From Pseudonocardia sp. SCN 73-27 (GTDB taxonomy: Bacteria > Actinomycetota > Actinomycetes > Mycobacteriales > Pseudonocardiaceae): a DNA stretch of 64,000 nt. Both the position numbers and the translations under genes were made by a program. Below the pieces are notes generated by a model. That model worked only from the letters and a program-made list of their open reading frames with translations. It did not search any database and was not told where the DNA came from. The stretch's first letter is position 1. Each line of letters begins with the position of its first letter. This document shows positions 26,052 to 34,187 of this stretch, one piece after another. The stretch spans positions 197,859 through 261,858 of the forward strand of contig MEGH01000003.1 in assembly GCA_001725415.1 (NCBI GenBank). The letters run 5' to 3'.

Positions 26052-26824
26052 CACAGAAGTGTCGAGTCGGGGCCGCCCGCGTCGACCTGGATCCGCTGGC
26101 CCGTCAGGTAGTCGGCATCCGCCGACGCCAGGAAGGCCACGACGCCGGCCACGTCGTCGGGACGCGCCACCCGGCCGAACGGGTACGAGGGGTCGAGCTC
26201 CTCGATCGTGCGCCCCGCGGCCGCGGCGGCGAGCCGTTGCCCCATGTCGGTGGCGACGAGCCCCGGCGCGACGATGTTGACCCGCACCCCGTGGCCGCGT
26301 TCCTCGCGGGCGAGGGTGCGCGCCGCGGCCTCCAGCGCGGCCTTCGCCATCGTGTACGCGGCCCCGTTCGGCGGCGTCTCGCCGACGATCGAGCTGGAGA
26401 TGACGACGACGTCGGACCGCTCGCACGTCCGCATCCCCGGCAGCAGGAGCCGGATCAGCTCCAGCGGGCCGAGGGTGTGCACGCGCAGCAGCCGCAGGTA
26501 CTCCTCGGGGCCGGTGTCGGCGATCGCGGTGCCGCGGCTGGCGGTGCCGGCGTTGGAGACGAGGAGGTCGACGGTGCCGAGGTCGTCACCGATCGCACTG
26601 AGCATCGCGGCAACGGCGTCGGTGTCGTCGACCGCCGCCTGGTAGGCCTTCGCACACCCACCGGAGGCGGTGATCGCGGCGACGACCTCGTCGGCCGCGG
26701 CGGCGTCACGGCGGTAGTTGACGGCGACCGTCGCGCCGTCGTCCGCGAGCCGCCGGGCGATCCCGCGGCCGACGCCGCGGGATCCCCCGGTGACCAGCGC
26801 GACCCGGCCCTCGAGGTCGGTCAC
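26051..26824 (-). CDS. SDR-family oxidoreductase
   Basis: A 257-residue SDR with TGGSRGVGRGIA, NAGTA, ISSSIVG (Ser), YTMAKAAL (Tyr/Lys) and PGLVATD. Likely dehydrogenase for an alcohol or 3-hydroxyacyl intermediate of the surrounding degradation operon. GTG 26824 overlaps the upstream NTF2-like stop (GTGA). Confidence 0.88.
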   Translation of the reverse strand: MTDLEGRVALVTGGSRGVGRGIARRLADDGATVAVNYRRDAAAADEVVAAITASGGCAKAYQAAVDDTDAVAAMLSAIGDDLGTVDLLVSNAGTASRGTAIADTGPEEYLRLLRVHTLGPLELIRLLLPGMRTCERSDVVVISSSIVGETPPNGAAYTMAKAALEAAARTLAREERGHGVRVNIVAPGLVATDMGQRLAAAAAGRTIEELDPSYPFGRVARPDDVAGVVAFLASADADYLTGQRIQVDAGGPDSTLL

Positions 26825-27213
26825 GACGACGGCGTCAGGGCCGACTGGAACAGGAGCGGATCGAAGAACTCCGCCACCTGCGTCAGCTCGCCGTCCCGGA
26901 CGGAGAAACGGGAGATGTAGGTGTTCCGGTAGGGCTTGCCGGTGGGCAGCATCGTGCAGTCGCTGCGGTACTCGGCGACGAACTCGCCGTCGTCGGCGAG
27001 CGGGCTGATCACCACGTCCTGGAATGCAGGCGGCGTGATCAGGTCGGGGAAGCCCGCATACAACGCGAGCGCCGCGGCGCGCCCCTCGGTGCGTTTCGGC
27101 ACCGGGTCGGGGGCGAACGGCAGCCGGATCACGACGTCGTCGGCGAACAGGTCGCCGAGCGCGTCGATGTCGAGCCGGTTCATGATCTCGATGTAGCGCT
27201 CCACCTCTTTCAC
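26821..27213 (-). CDS. NTF2/SnoaL-like protein
   Basis: A 130-residue cone-shaped NTF2-fold protein (YIEIMNRLDIDALGDLFADDVVIRLPF, then VAEYRSDC and VAEFFDPL). Members include limonene-epoxide hydrolases, ketosteroid isomerase-like enzymes and SnoaL cyclases. Its place between an SDR and another NTF2 protein suggests isomerase or hydratase work on a cyclic substrate (inference). GTG 27213 overlaps the upstream stop (GTGA). Confidence 0.82.
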   Translation of the reverse strand: MKEVERYIEIMNRLDIDALGDLFADDVVIRLPFAPDPVPKRTEGRAAALALYAGFPDLITPPAFQDVVISPLADDGEFVAEYRSDCTMLPTGKPYRNTYISRFSVRDGELTQVAEFFDPLLFQSALTPSS

Positions 27214-27638
27214 GCGTCGAAGCCCTCCATCTCCGGCGCGGTGAGCGGGGAGATGGCGCGGCCGGCGATCTTCCAGGTGTCGCCGGTGCGCCGGTAGACG
27301 TCCTCGTTGAGCGCGATGGCCCGGATCGAGGCGCCGCTCTTGGTCTTGCCCTCGGCGAAGACGTAGTTGGTGCCGTGGGCGTCGTCGGGCCCGTCGAACT
27401 CGATGACGTGGTTGGTGATGATGTGGAACTGCTCGGCCATCGAGGCGGAGTCGGCCTCGAAGAACCCGAGGATCTCGGCGGAACCCTCGAACCGCTTGAG
27501 GCCGACGGCGGTGGCGTCCCAGTAGGCGTCGTCGGTGTAGGCGGACAAGGCTTCCTGCGGCCGGAAGAGGTCGAGGCCGCGGGCGTAGAGGTGGGTGGCG
27601 TGGATGATCTGCTGGATGTCCGTGGCGCGGTCGCTCAT
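27210..27638 (-). CDS. NTF2/SnoaL-like protein (second copy)
   Basis: 142 residues with the polyketide-cyclase-like NTF2 pattern: IIHATHLYARGLDLFRPQEALSAY, the Asp of YWDATAV, FHIITNHVIEF and YRRTGDTWKIAGR. These are the features of ring-hydroxylating-dioxygenase small-subunit-like/SnoaL_4 proteins. It is 11 bases downstream of the alcohol dehydrogenase and coupled to the next NTF2 gene. Not closely similar to its neighbour, so paralogy is old or absent. Confidence 0.82.
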   Translation of the reverse strand: MSDRATDIQQIIHATHLYARGLDLFRPQEALSAYTDDAYWDATAVGLKRFEGSAEILGFFEADSASMAEQFHIITNHVIEFDGPDDAHGTNYVFAEGKTKSGASIRAIALNEDVYRRTGDTWKIAGRAISPLTAPEMEGFDA

Positions 27639-27649
27639 GGCAGGGCCTC

Positions 27650-28771
27650 TCAGTCGTCGTACATGATCACGCCGCGGAGGTTCTTGCCCTCCTGCATGTC
27701 GACGAACGCCTGGTTGATGTCGTCGAGCGTGTAGGTGCGGGTGATGAGCTCGTCGAGCTTCAGCTGCCCGGAGCGGTAGAGCTCGCAGAGCAGCGGGATG
27801 TCGTTGCGCGAGTTGGTGGTGCCGTAGAGGGAGCCCTGCAGGCGCTTGCCCGACATGGCGAACGTGAACAGGTCGAACTCGACGTCGCGCTGCAGGATCG
27901 GCGCCGCCGAGGTGAGCACGATGACGCCGCCGCGACGGGTCATCTCCTGCGCAGGGTTCATCAGGTTCCCGTGCGCCACACCGACGGTGATGATGACGCG
28001 GTCGGCGCCCTGGCCGTTGGTCAGCTGCGAGACGAGCGTGGCGGCCTCCTCGTAGGAGCCGACGGCGTGGGTCGCGCCGAACTCCTGGGCCTGTTCCTGC
28101 TTGAACGGCACCGGGTCGACGGCGATGATCGTCCCGGCGCCCTTGAGGCGCGCCCCCTGCACGGCGTTGATTCCCACGCCGCCGATCCCGACGATCACGA
28201 CGATGTCGCCGAGCTGCATGTCCGCGGCGTACACCGACGATCCCCAGCCGGTGGGGACGCCGCAGCCGATCAGCGCCGCCTTGTCGAGCGGGATGTCCTT
28301 GTCGATCTTGATCGTGGCGTCGACCGGGGCACAGACGTAGGGCGAGAACGTCCCGAGGAACGACATGCAGCCGACGCCCTTGTCCCCCGCGTGGACCCGG
28401 TGGGTGCCGTCGGGGGCGTAGCCGGCGAGCACGCCCGCGCCGAGCTCGCACATGTTGGAACGGCCCGAAACGCACATCTTGCACTTCCCGCACGAGGGCA
28501 GGAACGAGAGCACGACGTGGTCGCCGACATCGAGGTTGTCGACCTCCGGGCCCACCTCGGTGACGACGCCGGCGCCCTCGTGCCCGCCCAGTACCGGCGC
28601 CCAGGGCAGCGGGATCACCCCGTCGTCGAGGTGCTGGTCGGAGTGGCAGACCCCGGACGCCGCCAGCTTGACCATCACCTCGCGGCGTTTCGGCGCGTCG
28701 ATCTCGATCTCCTCGACGCTCCACCCGGAGTTCGTGCCGGGCTCCCAGAGCAGTGCACCTTTGGTCTTCAC
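27650..28771 (-). CDS. NDMA-dependent alcohol dehydrogenase (zinc MDR)
   Basis: A 373-residue zinc MDR starting KTKGALLWEPG, the hallmark of the NDMA (N,N-dimethyl-4-nitrosoaniline)-dependent group. It holds NAD tightly and passes electrons to an external carrier, mycofactocin by current understanding. Catalytic zinc ligands: C-H-S-D (GVCHSDQH), GGHEGAG; structural zinc: CGKCKMCVSGRSNMC; cofactor loop VGIGGVGINAVQG. GTG 28771 overlaps the stop of a vanished CoA-ligase gene (GTGA), showing it was once translationally coupled to it. Confidence 0.92.
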   Translation of the reverse strand: MKTKGALLWEPGTNSGWSVEEIEIDAPKRREVMVKLAASGVCHSDQHLDDGVIPLPWAPVLGGHEGAGVVTEVGPEVDNLDVGDHVVLSFLPSCGKCKMCVSGRSNMCELGAGVLAGYAPDGTHRVHAGDKGVGCMSFLGTFSPYVCAPVDATIKIDKDIPLDKAALIGCGVPTGWGSSVYAADMQLGDIVVIVGIGGVGINAVQGARLKGAGTIIAVDPVPFKQEQAQEFGATHAVGSYEEAATLVSQLTNGQGADRVIITVGVAHGNLMNPAQEMTRRGGVIVLTSAAPILQRDVEFDLFTFAMSGKRLQGSLYGTTNSRNDIPLLCELYRSGQLKLDELITRTYTLDDINQAFVDMQEGKNLRGVIMYDD

Positions 28772-29009
28772 GCGCGTTCCTTCCCGTCGACGAGCTCGGC
28801 GGTGATCCGCTCCCGCAGCGGACCCTTCTGGATCTTGGTGGCGGACATCGGCCACTCCGTGACGAAGCGGACGTGGCGGGGAACCGTGAACCGGGCGGGC
28901 ACCGCGGCGCAGTGCTCCTGGAGCTGCCATCGGCGCCGGCGTCCGCGGCGGCGACGGCCGCGATCAGCCCCGCCCCACCGGTGCCGAGCACACAGACACG
29001 GGCGGCCAT
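28768..29009 (-). pseudogene. Deletion scar: FAD-protein N-terminus joined to a CoA-ligase C-terminus
   Basis: From ATG 29009, behind a strong SD (GGAGGTGTGCC), the frame reads VCVLGTGGAGLIAAVAAADA, the FAD-binding start of a fumarate-reductase/ketosteroid-dehydrogenase-type flavoprotein. After about 28 residues it breaks near 28925. A different frame then reads EHCAAVPARFTVPRHVRFV and EWPMSATKIQKGPLRERI, the C-terminus of an acyl-CoA ligase, ending at 28768. Both partners are truncated and out of frame, so this is the join left by a deletion that removed most of two genes. Confidence 0.75.
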
Positions 29010-29032
29010 GGCACACCTCCGGGGACGTCATC

Positions 29033-29056
29033 GTCTACCGGTCGTTTGGTAGTGAC
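29033..29056. promoter_or_regulatory. Candidate TetR-type operator, site 1
   Basis: CTACC-N8-GGTAG at 29035-29052 inside GTC...GAC, just upstream of the minus-strand operon start (29009). The motif CTACCNNTCGTTTG recurs at site 2 (29308-29329). No TetR gene is in this window. Confidence 0.45.
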
Positions 29057-29060
29057 GAGG

Positions 29061-29269
29061 TTAGCAAGCCCTCTGCACGGAGGCCACCCCTTCGACGACC
29101 CGCACCCGCGCGCCGCCACGCACGACGTCGAGCCACACCGCGCACTCGACCGCCCGGTGCCGCGTTCGGGATCGGCCGGAGCGCCGACGACGTCGCGCAC
29201 CAGGTGGTCGACGTACTCCTCGACACGGAAGCAGCCGCCGGGGAAGCGATGTCCCACTCCTGCCGACAT
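29061..29269 (-). pseudogene. Small unrecognised gene, apparently frameshifted
   Basis: An ATG at 29269 with SD AAGGGAG opens a frame reading GHRFPGGCFRVEEYVDHL and VRDVVGAP. Around 29155 coding character moves to another frame (HRAVECAVWLDVV, VRVVEGVASVQRAC) that ends at TAA 29061. Both parts have strongly GC-biased third positions. The family is not recognised. It could instead be non-coding spacer between two divergent operators. Confidence 0.35.
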
Positions 29270-29307
29270 GCCGGCTCCCTTGCCGTCCGAGGACGCTCCA
29301 CGATAGC

Positions 29308-29329
29308 TTGTCAAACGATTGGTAGACAG
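29308..29329. promoter_or_regulatory. Candidate TetR-type operator, site 2
   Basis: The minus strand reads CTACCAATCGTTTGACA, matching CTACCGGTCGTTTGGTA of site 1, and TGTC...GACA closes the site. It lies 14 bases before the start of the acyl-CoA ligase at 29343, over its ribosome binding and promoter region. Confidence 0.45.
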
Positions 29330-29342
29330 CCGGAGGCCGCGC

Positions 29343-30905
29343 ATGACGACCGTCCCCGATCTGCTCGACCGCCGTGCCGTCGACAGCCCCGACCAGGGCG
29401 TCGTCTTCCCCGACGCGCGCATGACCTACCCCGAGCTGGCCGTGGCGTCGCGCGTCGCGGCCCGCGCCCTGCACGCCCACGGCGTCCGCGCGGGCGACAG
29501 CGTCGGGCTGCTGCTGCCCGGCCGGCTCGACAGCGTCCTGTGGTGGCTCGCCGCCGCGCGGATCGGCGCCGTCACCGTGCCGATCAACGTGCGGCTGAAG
29601 GCCCGCGAGCTGGCCTACATGATCGAGAACTCCGACATGGTCGTACTGCTGGCCGCGGCGGAGTTCGCGCCCGTGCTGGCCGACGTGGCAGCCCCGCGGC
29701 TGCGCACGATCGTCTCTCTCGACGCCGACACCCCGCCGGGCTGGACCTCGCGCGCCGAACTGGAGTCTCGGCTGTCGCCGGAGGCGGATGCTGCCGGCAG
29801 GGTCGCATCCGAGGACCCGGTCGTCATGCTCTACACCTCCGGGACGACGTCGCGTCCCCGCGGCTGCCTGCACAGCCACGCATCGCTCGTCGAGGAGGGC
29901 GAGGCCGTCACCGAACGCCTCGGCCTGCGACCCGACGACCGCTTCTGGACCCCGCTGCCGATGTTCCACTGCGGCGGCTTCGACGTCGCCGTGAGCGCGA
30001 TGGCCGGACGCTGCGGCATGGTCCACGTCGGCACCTTCGAGCCCGCCCGGGCCCTGGCCCAGCTCGCCGACGAACGCTGCACCGTCGGGTTCCCGGCCTT
30101 CGACACGATCTGGGTGCCCGTGCTCGACCATCCCTCGTTCCCCGACACCGACCTGTCCGCGTTGCGGATGGTCCTCAACGTCGGCAGTCCCGAACGGATG
30201 CGGTCGATGCAGGCGCGGCTCCCGCACGTCGTGCAGATGTCGTGCACCGGGTCGACCGAGTCGTTCGGGTTCTGCTGCATGGGCTCCCCCGACGACCCCG
30301 CCGAGGTCCGCGCCACCACCTGCGGGCGCCCGTTGCGGCACATGCAGGCGCGGGTCGTCGACCCGGAGACGGGCGTCGACGTGGCGCCGGGAACGCCGGG
30401 CGAGTTCCGGTTCCGCGGCGGCTCGCGCTTCATGCGCTACCACCGCGACGACGCACTGACCGCCGAGCGGATCGACGCCGACGGCTGGTACTCGTCGGGC
30501 GATCTCGTCGTCGCCGACGCCGAGGGCCGCATCGCGTTCGTGTCGCGGCTCAAGGACATGCTCAAGGTCGGCGGGGAGAACGTCGCCGCCGCCGAGCTCG
30601 AGGGCTTCCTCAGCGAGCACCCGGCCGTAGGGCTCGTCCAGGTCGTCGCCGCCCCCGACGCCCACTACGGCGAGGTGCCCGCCGCGTTCGTCCAGCTCCG
30701 CGTGGGCGCGACCGCCACCGAGGACGAACTGATCGACTTCTGCCGCGGCTCCATCGCCGGGTTCAAGGTGCCGCGCTACGTGCGGTTCGTCGACGAGTGG
30801 CCGATGTCGGGGACGAAGGTCCAGAAGTTCCGACTGCGCGACGCGCTCGCCGCCGAGCTCTCCGCCGCCGGCGTCACCGAGGCCCCGCGTCCCACCCCGG
30901 CGTGA
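29343..30905 (+). CDS. Acyl-CoA synthetase / AMP-binding enzyme
   Basis: A 520-residue adenylate-forming CoA ligase: YTSGTTSRPRGCL P-loop, FHCGGFD, GSTESFGFC, hinge SGDLVVADAEGRI, then LKVGGENVAAAELE and MSGTKVQKFRL with the catalytic Lys. The P-loop lysine position is Arg (SRPRG), a tolerated but less common change. ATG 29343 has SD GGAGG. It is divergent from the alcohol dehydrogenase operon, and both sides carry the same operator-like motif, so co-regulation is likely. Confidence 0.9.
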   Translation: MTTVPDLLDRRAVDSPDQGVVFPDARMTYPELAVASRVAARALHAHGVRAGDSVGLLLPGRLDSVLWWLAAARIGAVTVPINVRLKARELAYMIENSDMVVLLAAAEFAPVLADVAAPRLRTIVSLDADTPPGWTSRAELESRLSPEADAAGRVASEDPVVMLYTSGTTSRPRGCLHSHASLVEEGEAVTERLGLRPDDRFWTPLPMFHCGGFDVAVSAMAGRCGMVHVGTFEPARALAQLADERCTVGFPAFDTIWVPVLDHPSFPDTDLSALRMVLNVGSPERMRSMQARLPHVVQMSCTGSTESFGFCCMGSPDDPAEVRATTCGRPLRHMQARVVDPETGVDVAPGTPGEFRFRGGSRFMRYHRDDALTAERIDADGWYSSGDLVVADAEGRIAFVSRLKDMLKVGGENVAAAELEGFLSEHPAVGLVQVVAAPDAHYGEVPAAFVQLRVGATATEDELIDFCRGSIAGFKVPRYVRFVDEWPMSGTKVQKFRLRDALAAELSAAGVTEAPRPTPA

Positions 30906-31026
30906 CCGGCACCCGCGTGACCGGCGTCCCGGGCCAGGCAAGCTCACGGCAAACAGTTCGGAAGCGACTGTCCAATCACAGCCCGGCATGCCGTTGACCG
31001 GGCGATGACCCGGTAGCGTCATCCCC

Positions 31027-31275
31027 ATGAACGACGCGACCGTGCCCCTCCGAGCGGCGACCCCCCGGCGCAGCCCCGCCTTCGCCATCGCCGTCACGTG
31101 GGCCCTGGCCGCGATCGTCACCCTCTGCGTCGCCGCCGAGACGCGCATCGGCCCGGTGATCCTGAAGCTCACCCCGAAGCACGGCGTGCACATGGGCGAC
31201 CTCGCGGTGTTCTTCGGCTGCACCGCGATCGCGCTCGTCGTCACCGCGGCGCTCCTGTCCCGCCCACGCCGCTGA
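31027..31275 (+). CDS. Small two-helix membrane protein, unknown function
   Basis: 82 residues with hydrophobic helices near 18-37 (AFAIAVTWALAAIVTLCVAA) and 60-77 (AVFFGCTAIALVVTAALL), and short basic ends. Not recognised. ATG 31027 lies 7 bases after TAGCGT, so the transcript is probably leaderless, which supports it being a real gene despite its size. Confidence 0.6.
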   Translation: MNDATVPLRAATPRRSPAFAIAVTWALAAIVTLCVAAETRIGPVILKLTPKHGVHMGDLAVFFGCTAIALVVTAALLSRPRR

Positions 31276-31290
31276 CCGCCGGACGCTGAT

Positions 31291-31307
31291 CGTCTCCAAA
31301 CGAGACG
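31291..31307 (+). terminator. Small hairpin after the two-helix protein gene
   Basis: CGTCTC and GAGACG around a five-base loop CAAAC, 15 bases after the stop; no T-tract follows. A weak transcript-end candidate or part of the next promoter. Confidence 0.3.
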
Positions 31308-31341
31308 TCACCCGGCGGGAGTTCCCGCTACGGTGCCGCTC

Positions 31342-31623
31342 ATGGCGGCCGACATCGACGTCCTCGACGCCCTGAACAACGTCCCCGCCCTGCGCGGCGC
31401 GCAGGTGTGGGAGATCGTCCGGTGCTGCCGCGCGTTCCGGGAGCATCCCGACGGGGGTGACCAGACCGTGGAGATCGAGATCAGCTCCGACGGCGCGGGG
31501 CGGTACATGGTCGTCGCCACCGACATCGCGCGCGGCCTCACCGCCCAGGGCGTCCCCATGCCCGGACTGAACGGCGCGGTCAACATGGTGCCCTGGTACA
31601 TGCTCGACGACCCCGCGTCGTGA
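31342..31623 (+). CDS. Small soluble protein, unknown function
   Basis: 93 residues (AADIDVLDALNNVPALRGAQ at the start, VPWYMLDDPAS at the end), mixed alpha/beta, no recognised family. ATG 31342 is preferred over the in-frame GTG 31333 because TACGGT (31329-31334) lies exactly 7 bases upstream, the leaderless arrangement, and overlaps that GTG. Confidence 0.6.
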   Translation: MAADIDVLDALNNVPALRGAQVWEIVRCCRAFREHPDGGDQTVEIEISSDGAGRYMVVATDIARGLTAQGVPMPGLNGAVNMVPWYMLDDPAS

Positions 31624-31663
31624 CAGCGGGCAGACAGCCCGCCGCTGCGGGAGGATCACGACC

Positions 31664-32146
31664 ATGAGCGACCGCCGGCTCGTGATCCTGCGACACTCCA
31701 AATCGGACTGGTCGGTGGACGCACCCGACCACGCCCGCCCACTCAACGTGCGCGGGCGCCGCGACGGCCCCGAGGCCGGGCGCTGGCTGCGGATGAACGT
31801 CGGCACCCCCGACGCCGTGATCTGCTCCTCGTCGACCCGGACCCGCCAGACCTGGGAGCTCGCGTCCGCCGCGCTGCGCGAACCGCCGGAACCGGAGTTC
31901 ACCGACGACGTCTACGACGCCTCCGCCGTGCAGTTGCTCGAGGTCGTCCGGGGCCTGCCAGACTCGGCCGCCTGTGTGCTGCTCATCGGCCACAACCCGG
32001 GCGTCGAGGACCTGACGACGCTGCTCGCCGGCGAGTACCTGCCCATGACGACGTCGGCCGTCGCGGTGCTGGCCTGGCCCGGATCATGGAGCCACGTCGG
32101 CCTGCACCCCGCCACGCTCGAGGCGCACGCCGTCCCCCGCGGCTGA
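31664..32146 (+). CDS. SixA-like histidine phosphatase
   Basis: A 160-residue single-domain phosphohistidine phosphatase: VILRHSKSDW at residues 7-16 (RH of the active site), SSSTRTRQTWE, and the second His in LLIGHNPGVEDL, the SixA signature. It likely removes phosphate from a phosphohistidine or a small phosphoester. ATG 31664 has SD GGGAGGA. It lies 40 bases after the preceding small gene. Confidence 0.85.
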   Translation: MSDRRLVILRHSKSDWSVDAPDHARPLNVRGRRDGPEAGRWLRMNVGTPDAVICSSSTRTRQTWELASAALREPPEPEFTDDVYDASAVQLLEVVRGLPDSAACVLLIGHNPGVEDLTTLLAGEYLPMTTSAVAVLAWPGSWSHVGLHPATLEAHAVPRG

Positions 32147-32149
32147 CCC

Positions 32150-32593
32150 GGACGAGGACGACCGCCAACCTCACCCCGGTGACGTTCACCGAGACCGTCG
32201 TCGCCCCACCTGCCACGGGCTGCAGCCGCGCCGACATCTCCGTCACCCTGACCGCGCCGGCGACGGTCGCCCCGAACGGCACCGTCCAGGCGGTGGTCAC
32301 CGTCCGCAACAACGGTCCGTTCGACGCGACGAGCGTCACCGCCGCGCTGACGATGCCGAAGGCGCTCCCGATGATCGCCGCTCCGGGCGGGATCGCGCCG
32401 CGCAACGGCCACGACGTGGCGTACCTGATCTCGTCGATCACGGCATCGACCCAGGTCACCTACACCGTCACCCTCGAGGCCGACGCCCGGACGACCGGCC
32501 CGCAGGCTCTGCGTGCCGCCGCCAACCACGCGGGTGACCGACCCGAACCTTCTGAACAACGCCGCAGTGACGACGATCACAATCAAGAAGTAG
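32150..32593 (+). pseudogene. Decayed DUF11/CARDB-type surface-repeat protein fragment
   Basis: Without any start codon of its own the frame reads DISVTLTAPATVAPNG, VVTVRNNGPFDATSV and TASTQVTYTVTLEA, typical of the immunoglobulin-like DUF11 repeat found in secreted proteins. After about 32525 the homologous reading moves to another frame (VTDPNLLNNAAVTTITIKK) ending in TAG at 32593. So it is truncated at the 5' end and frameshifted. The following 32594-32783 has a CCGCACC/GGTGCGG hairpin (32622-32645) and no gene. Confidence 0.65.
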
Positions 32594-32783
32594 CCCTACG
32601 ATCGGCGCAGGTCAGTACCGACCGCACCCCCATGAGGAGGTGCGGCCGGTGCTGCATCAGGGTGAGCGGACGCTGACTTGCGGGCGGTGCTGAACATCTG
32701 ACCGCCTGTAACGGACCGCGAGGCGCGGACGAATCACCATGAGCCCGTCGGGGAAGGTCCGCGGACCCGCAGGAGGTGAGCAC

Positions 32784-34187
32784 GTGCACGAGTCGGATGG
32801 CGGCGACGAGCCCGTCCGCCACCGCCCGAACCCGGACGACCCTGCCGCACCGCTGCAGCTGGGCGACATCCAGGCCGACGACGCGCTCATCGACGCGCTC
32901 GGCTCCGGGTCCCTGCGTGCCACCGACGAGTTGGCCGGCAGCGACGACGTCGACGACCGGCTGGCCGCGATGCTCGCGTCCTGGGTCGCCGCCGTGCAGG
33001 AGCCCGCTGCCCCGCGCGATGCCGCGATCGCCGCCGCCGCGGCCGCCGCACCTCGTCCCGAGACCGTCGACGCTCCCACTGGCACGACGGGCGCACGGGC
33101 TCCGCGTCACCGGCGCCGTCGCGACCGCCCCGGCTACGTGATCCGGCTGTCCGCCGCGGCCGTCGTGGCCATCGCCGTCACCGGCGGGGTCGCCGTCGGC
33201 AACGCCGACACCGCCCGCCCCGGCGACGTGCTGTGGCCGGTGGCCAAGGTCTTCTACCGCGAGCACGCACGGTCCGTCGAGGCCGCCGACACCGTGAGCG
33301 TCCACCTCGAACGTGCGCGCACCGCGCTGCGCGAGGGCCGCACGGCCGACGCCGCCCGCGAGGTCAACGACATGCAGGCCGCGCTCGCCGTGGTCCTCCC
33401 CGCCGACGGCCGCGCCGACCTCGACGCCCAGCACACCTCGATCGTGGCGATCGTCGCCGCGACCCCCGACGCCGTCCTGCTCGATCCGCAGCTGCGCGCC
33501 CCCGTCGTCCCCGACGTCGCGGGGGCCAAGGCCCTGGGCCTGCCGCAGGCTCCCGGCCTGCCCGATCCGTCGACGACCGCGCCGTTGCCGACCGAGGCCC
33601 TGCAGTCCTCGGTGCCCCCCGCCACCAGCGCTGGGCCGACGACGAGCGGGACGAGTGAGGTCCCCCCGGTCGCGGTGACCCCACCGGTCGAGCCGCCCCC
33701 GGCCACCGTGCCGCCGGCCGAGCCGCCGACGGACACCGTGCCGGTCGAGCCCCCGCCCTACATCCCTCCGCGCACCGACCCGTCGGCCGTCGACCCGGGC
33801 ACCGACTCCGGCGGCGGGAGCACCGACACCGGCATGCAGTCCCAGGCTCCCGCCGAGCCGCCCGCGACGACCGAGGCCGCAGCCGTCGAGCAGCCTGCCG
33901 CCGCCGGCACGGACGCGGCCGACACCACCTCGACGGACGGTGGCGCCGGCTCCGGCGGAACCCCCGCCGACGCCCCCGCGGGCACCGCAGCGGCCGAGGA
34001 CGCGCCCGACACGAGCTCCGGCGACCAGGGCGGCGCGCAGAACCAGGACCAGAACTCGCAGGGCTCCGGCTCGGGGGACTCCCAGGGCCAGGACGCGGGC
34101 GGCTCGCTGCTCACCGTCTCCGCCGACGCCTCGCTCGGCATCGGGGGCGCCCCGGTGTCCGGGACGCTCGGCCTCAGCCTGGGCTGA
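32784..34187 (+). CDS. rsdA: Anti-sigma-D factor RsdA-like membrane protein
   Basis: 467 residues. The N-terminus (ADDALIDALGSG, DDRLAAMLASW) matches the RsdA sigma-factor-binding region. One transmembrane helix follows near residues 115-135 (LSAAAVVAIAVTGGVAVG), then an extracytoplasmic ERA-type region (GDVLWPVAKVFYREHARS) and a very long Pro/Thr/Ser/Gly/Gln-rich tail. It should hold SigD at the membrane until proteolysis. GTG 32784 is set by AGGAGG (32771-32776) at seven-base spacing; the ATG at 32739 lies before that SD. sigD, normally adjacent, is absent here. Confidence 0.8.
   Translation: MHESDGGDEPVRHRPNPDDPAAPLQLGDIQADDALIDALGSGSLRATDELAGSDDVDDRLAAMLASWVAAVQEPAAPRDAAIAAAAAAAPRPETVDAPTGTTGARAPRHRRRRDRPGYVIRLSAAAVVAIAVTGGVAVGNADTARPGDVLWPVAKVFYREHARSVEAADTVSVHLERARTALREGRTADAAREVNDMQAALAVVLPADGRADLDAQHTSIVAIVAATPDAVLLDPQLRAPVVPDVAGAKALGLPQAPGLPDPSTTAPLPTEALQSSVPPATSAGPTTSGTSEVPPVAVTPPVEPPPATVPPAEPPTDTVPVEPPPYIPPRTDPSAVDPGTDSGGGSTDTGMQSQAPAEPPATTEAAAVEQPAAAGTDAADTTSTDGGAGSGGTPADAPAGTAAAEDAPDTSSGDQGGAQNQDQNSQGSGSGDSQGQDAGGSLLTVSADASLGIGGAPVSGTLGLSLG

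Noticed and set aside
27971-30997. 1008-residue plus-strand open frame across the alcohol dehydrogenase and acyl-CoA ligase.
   Set aside because: Low-complexity Arg/His/Asp composition in antisense and alternate frames of clear genes; no motifs.
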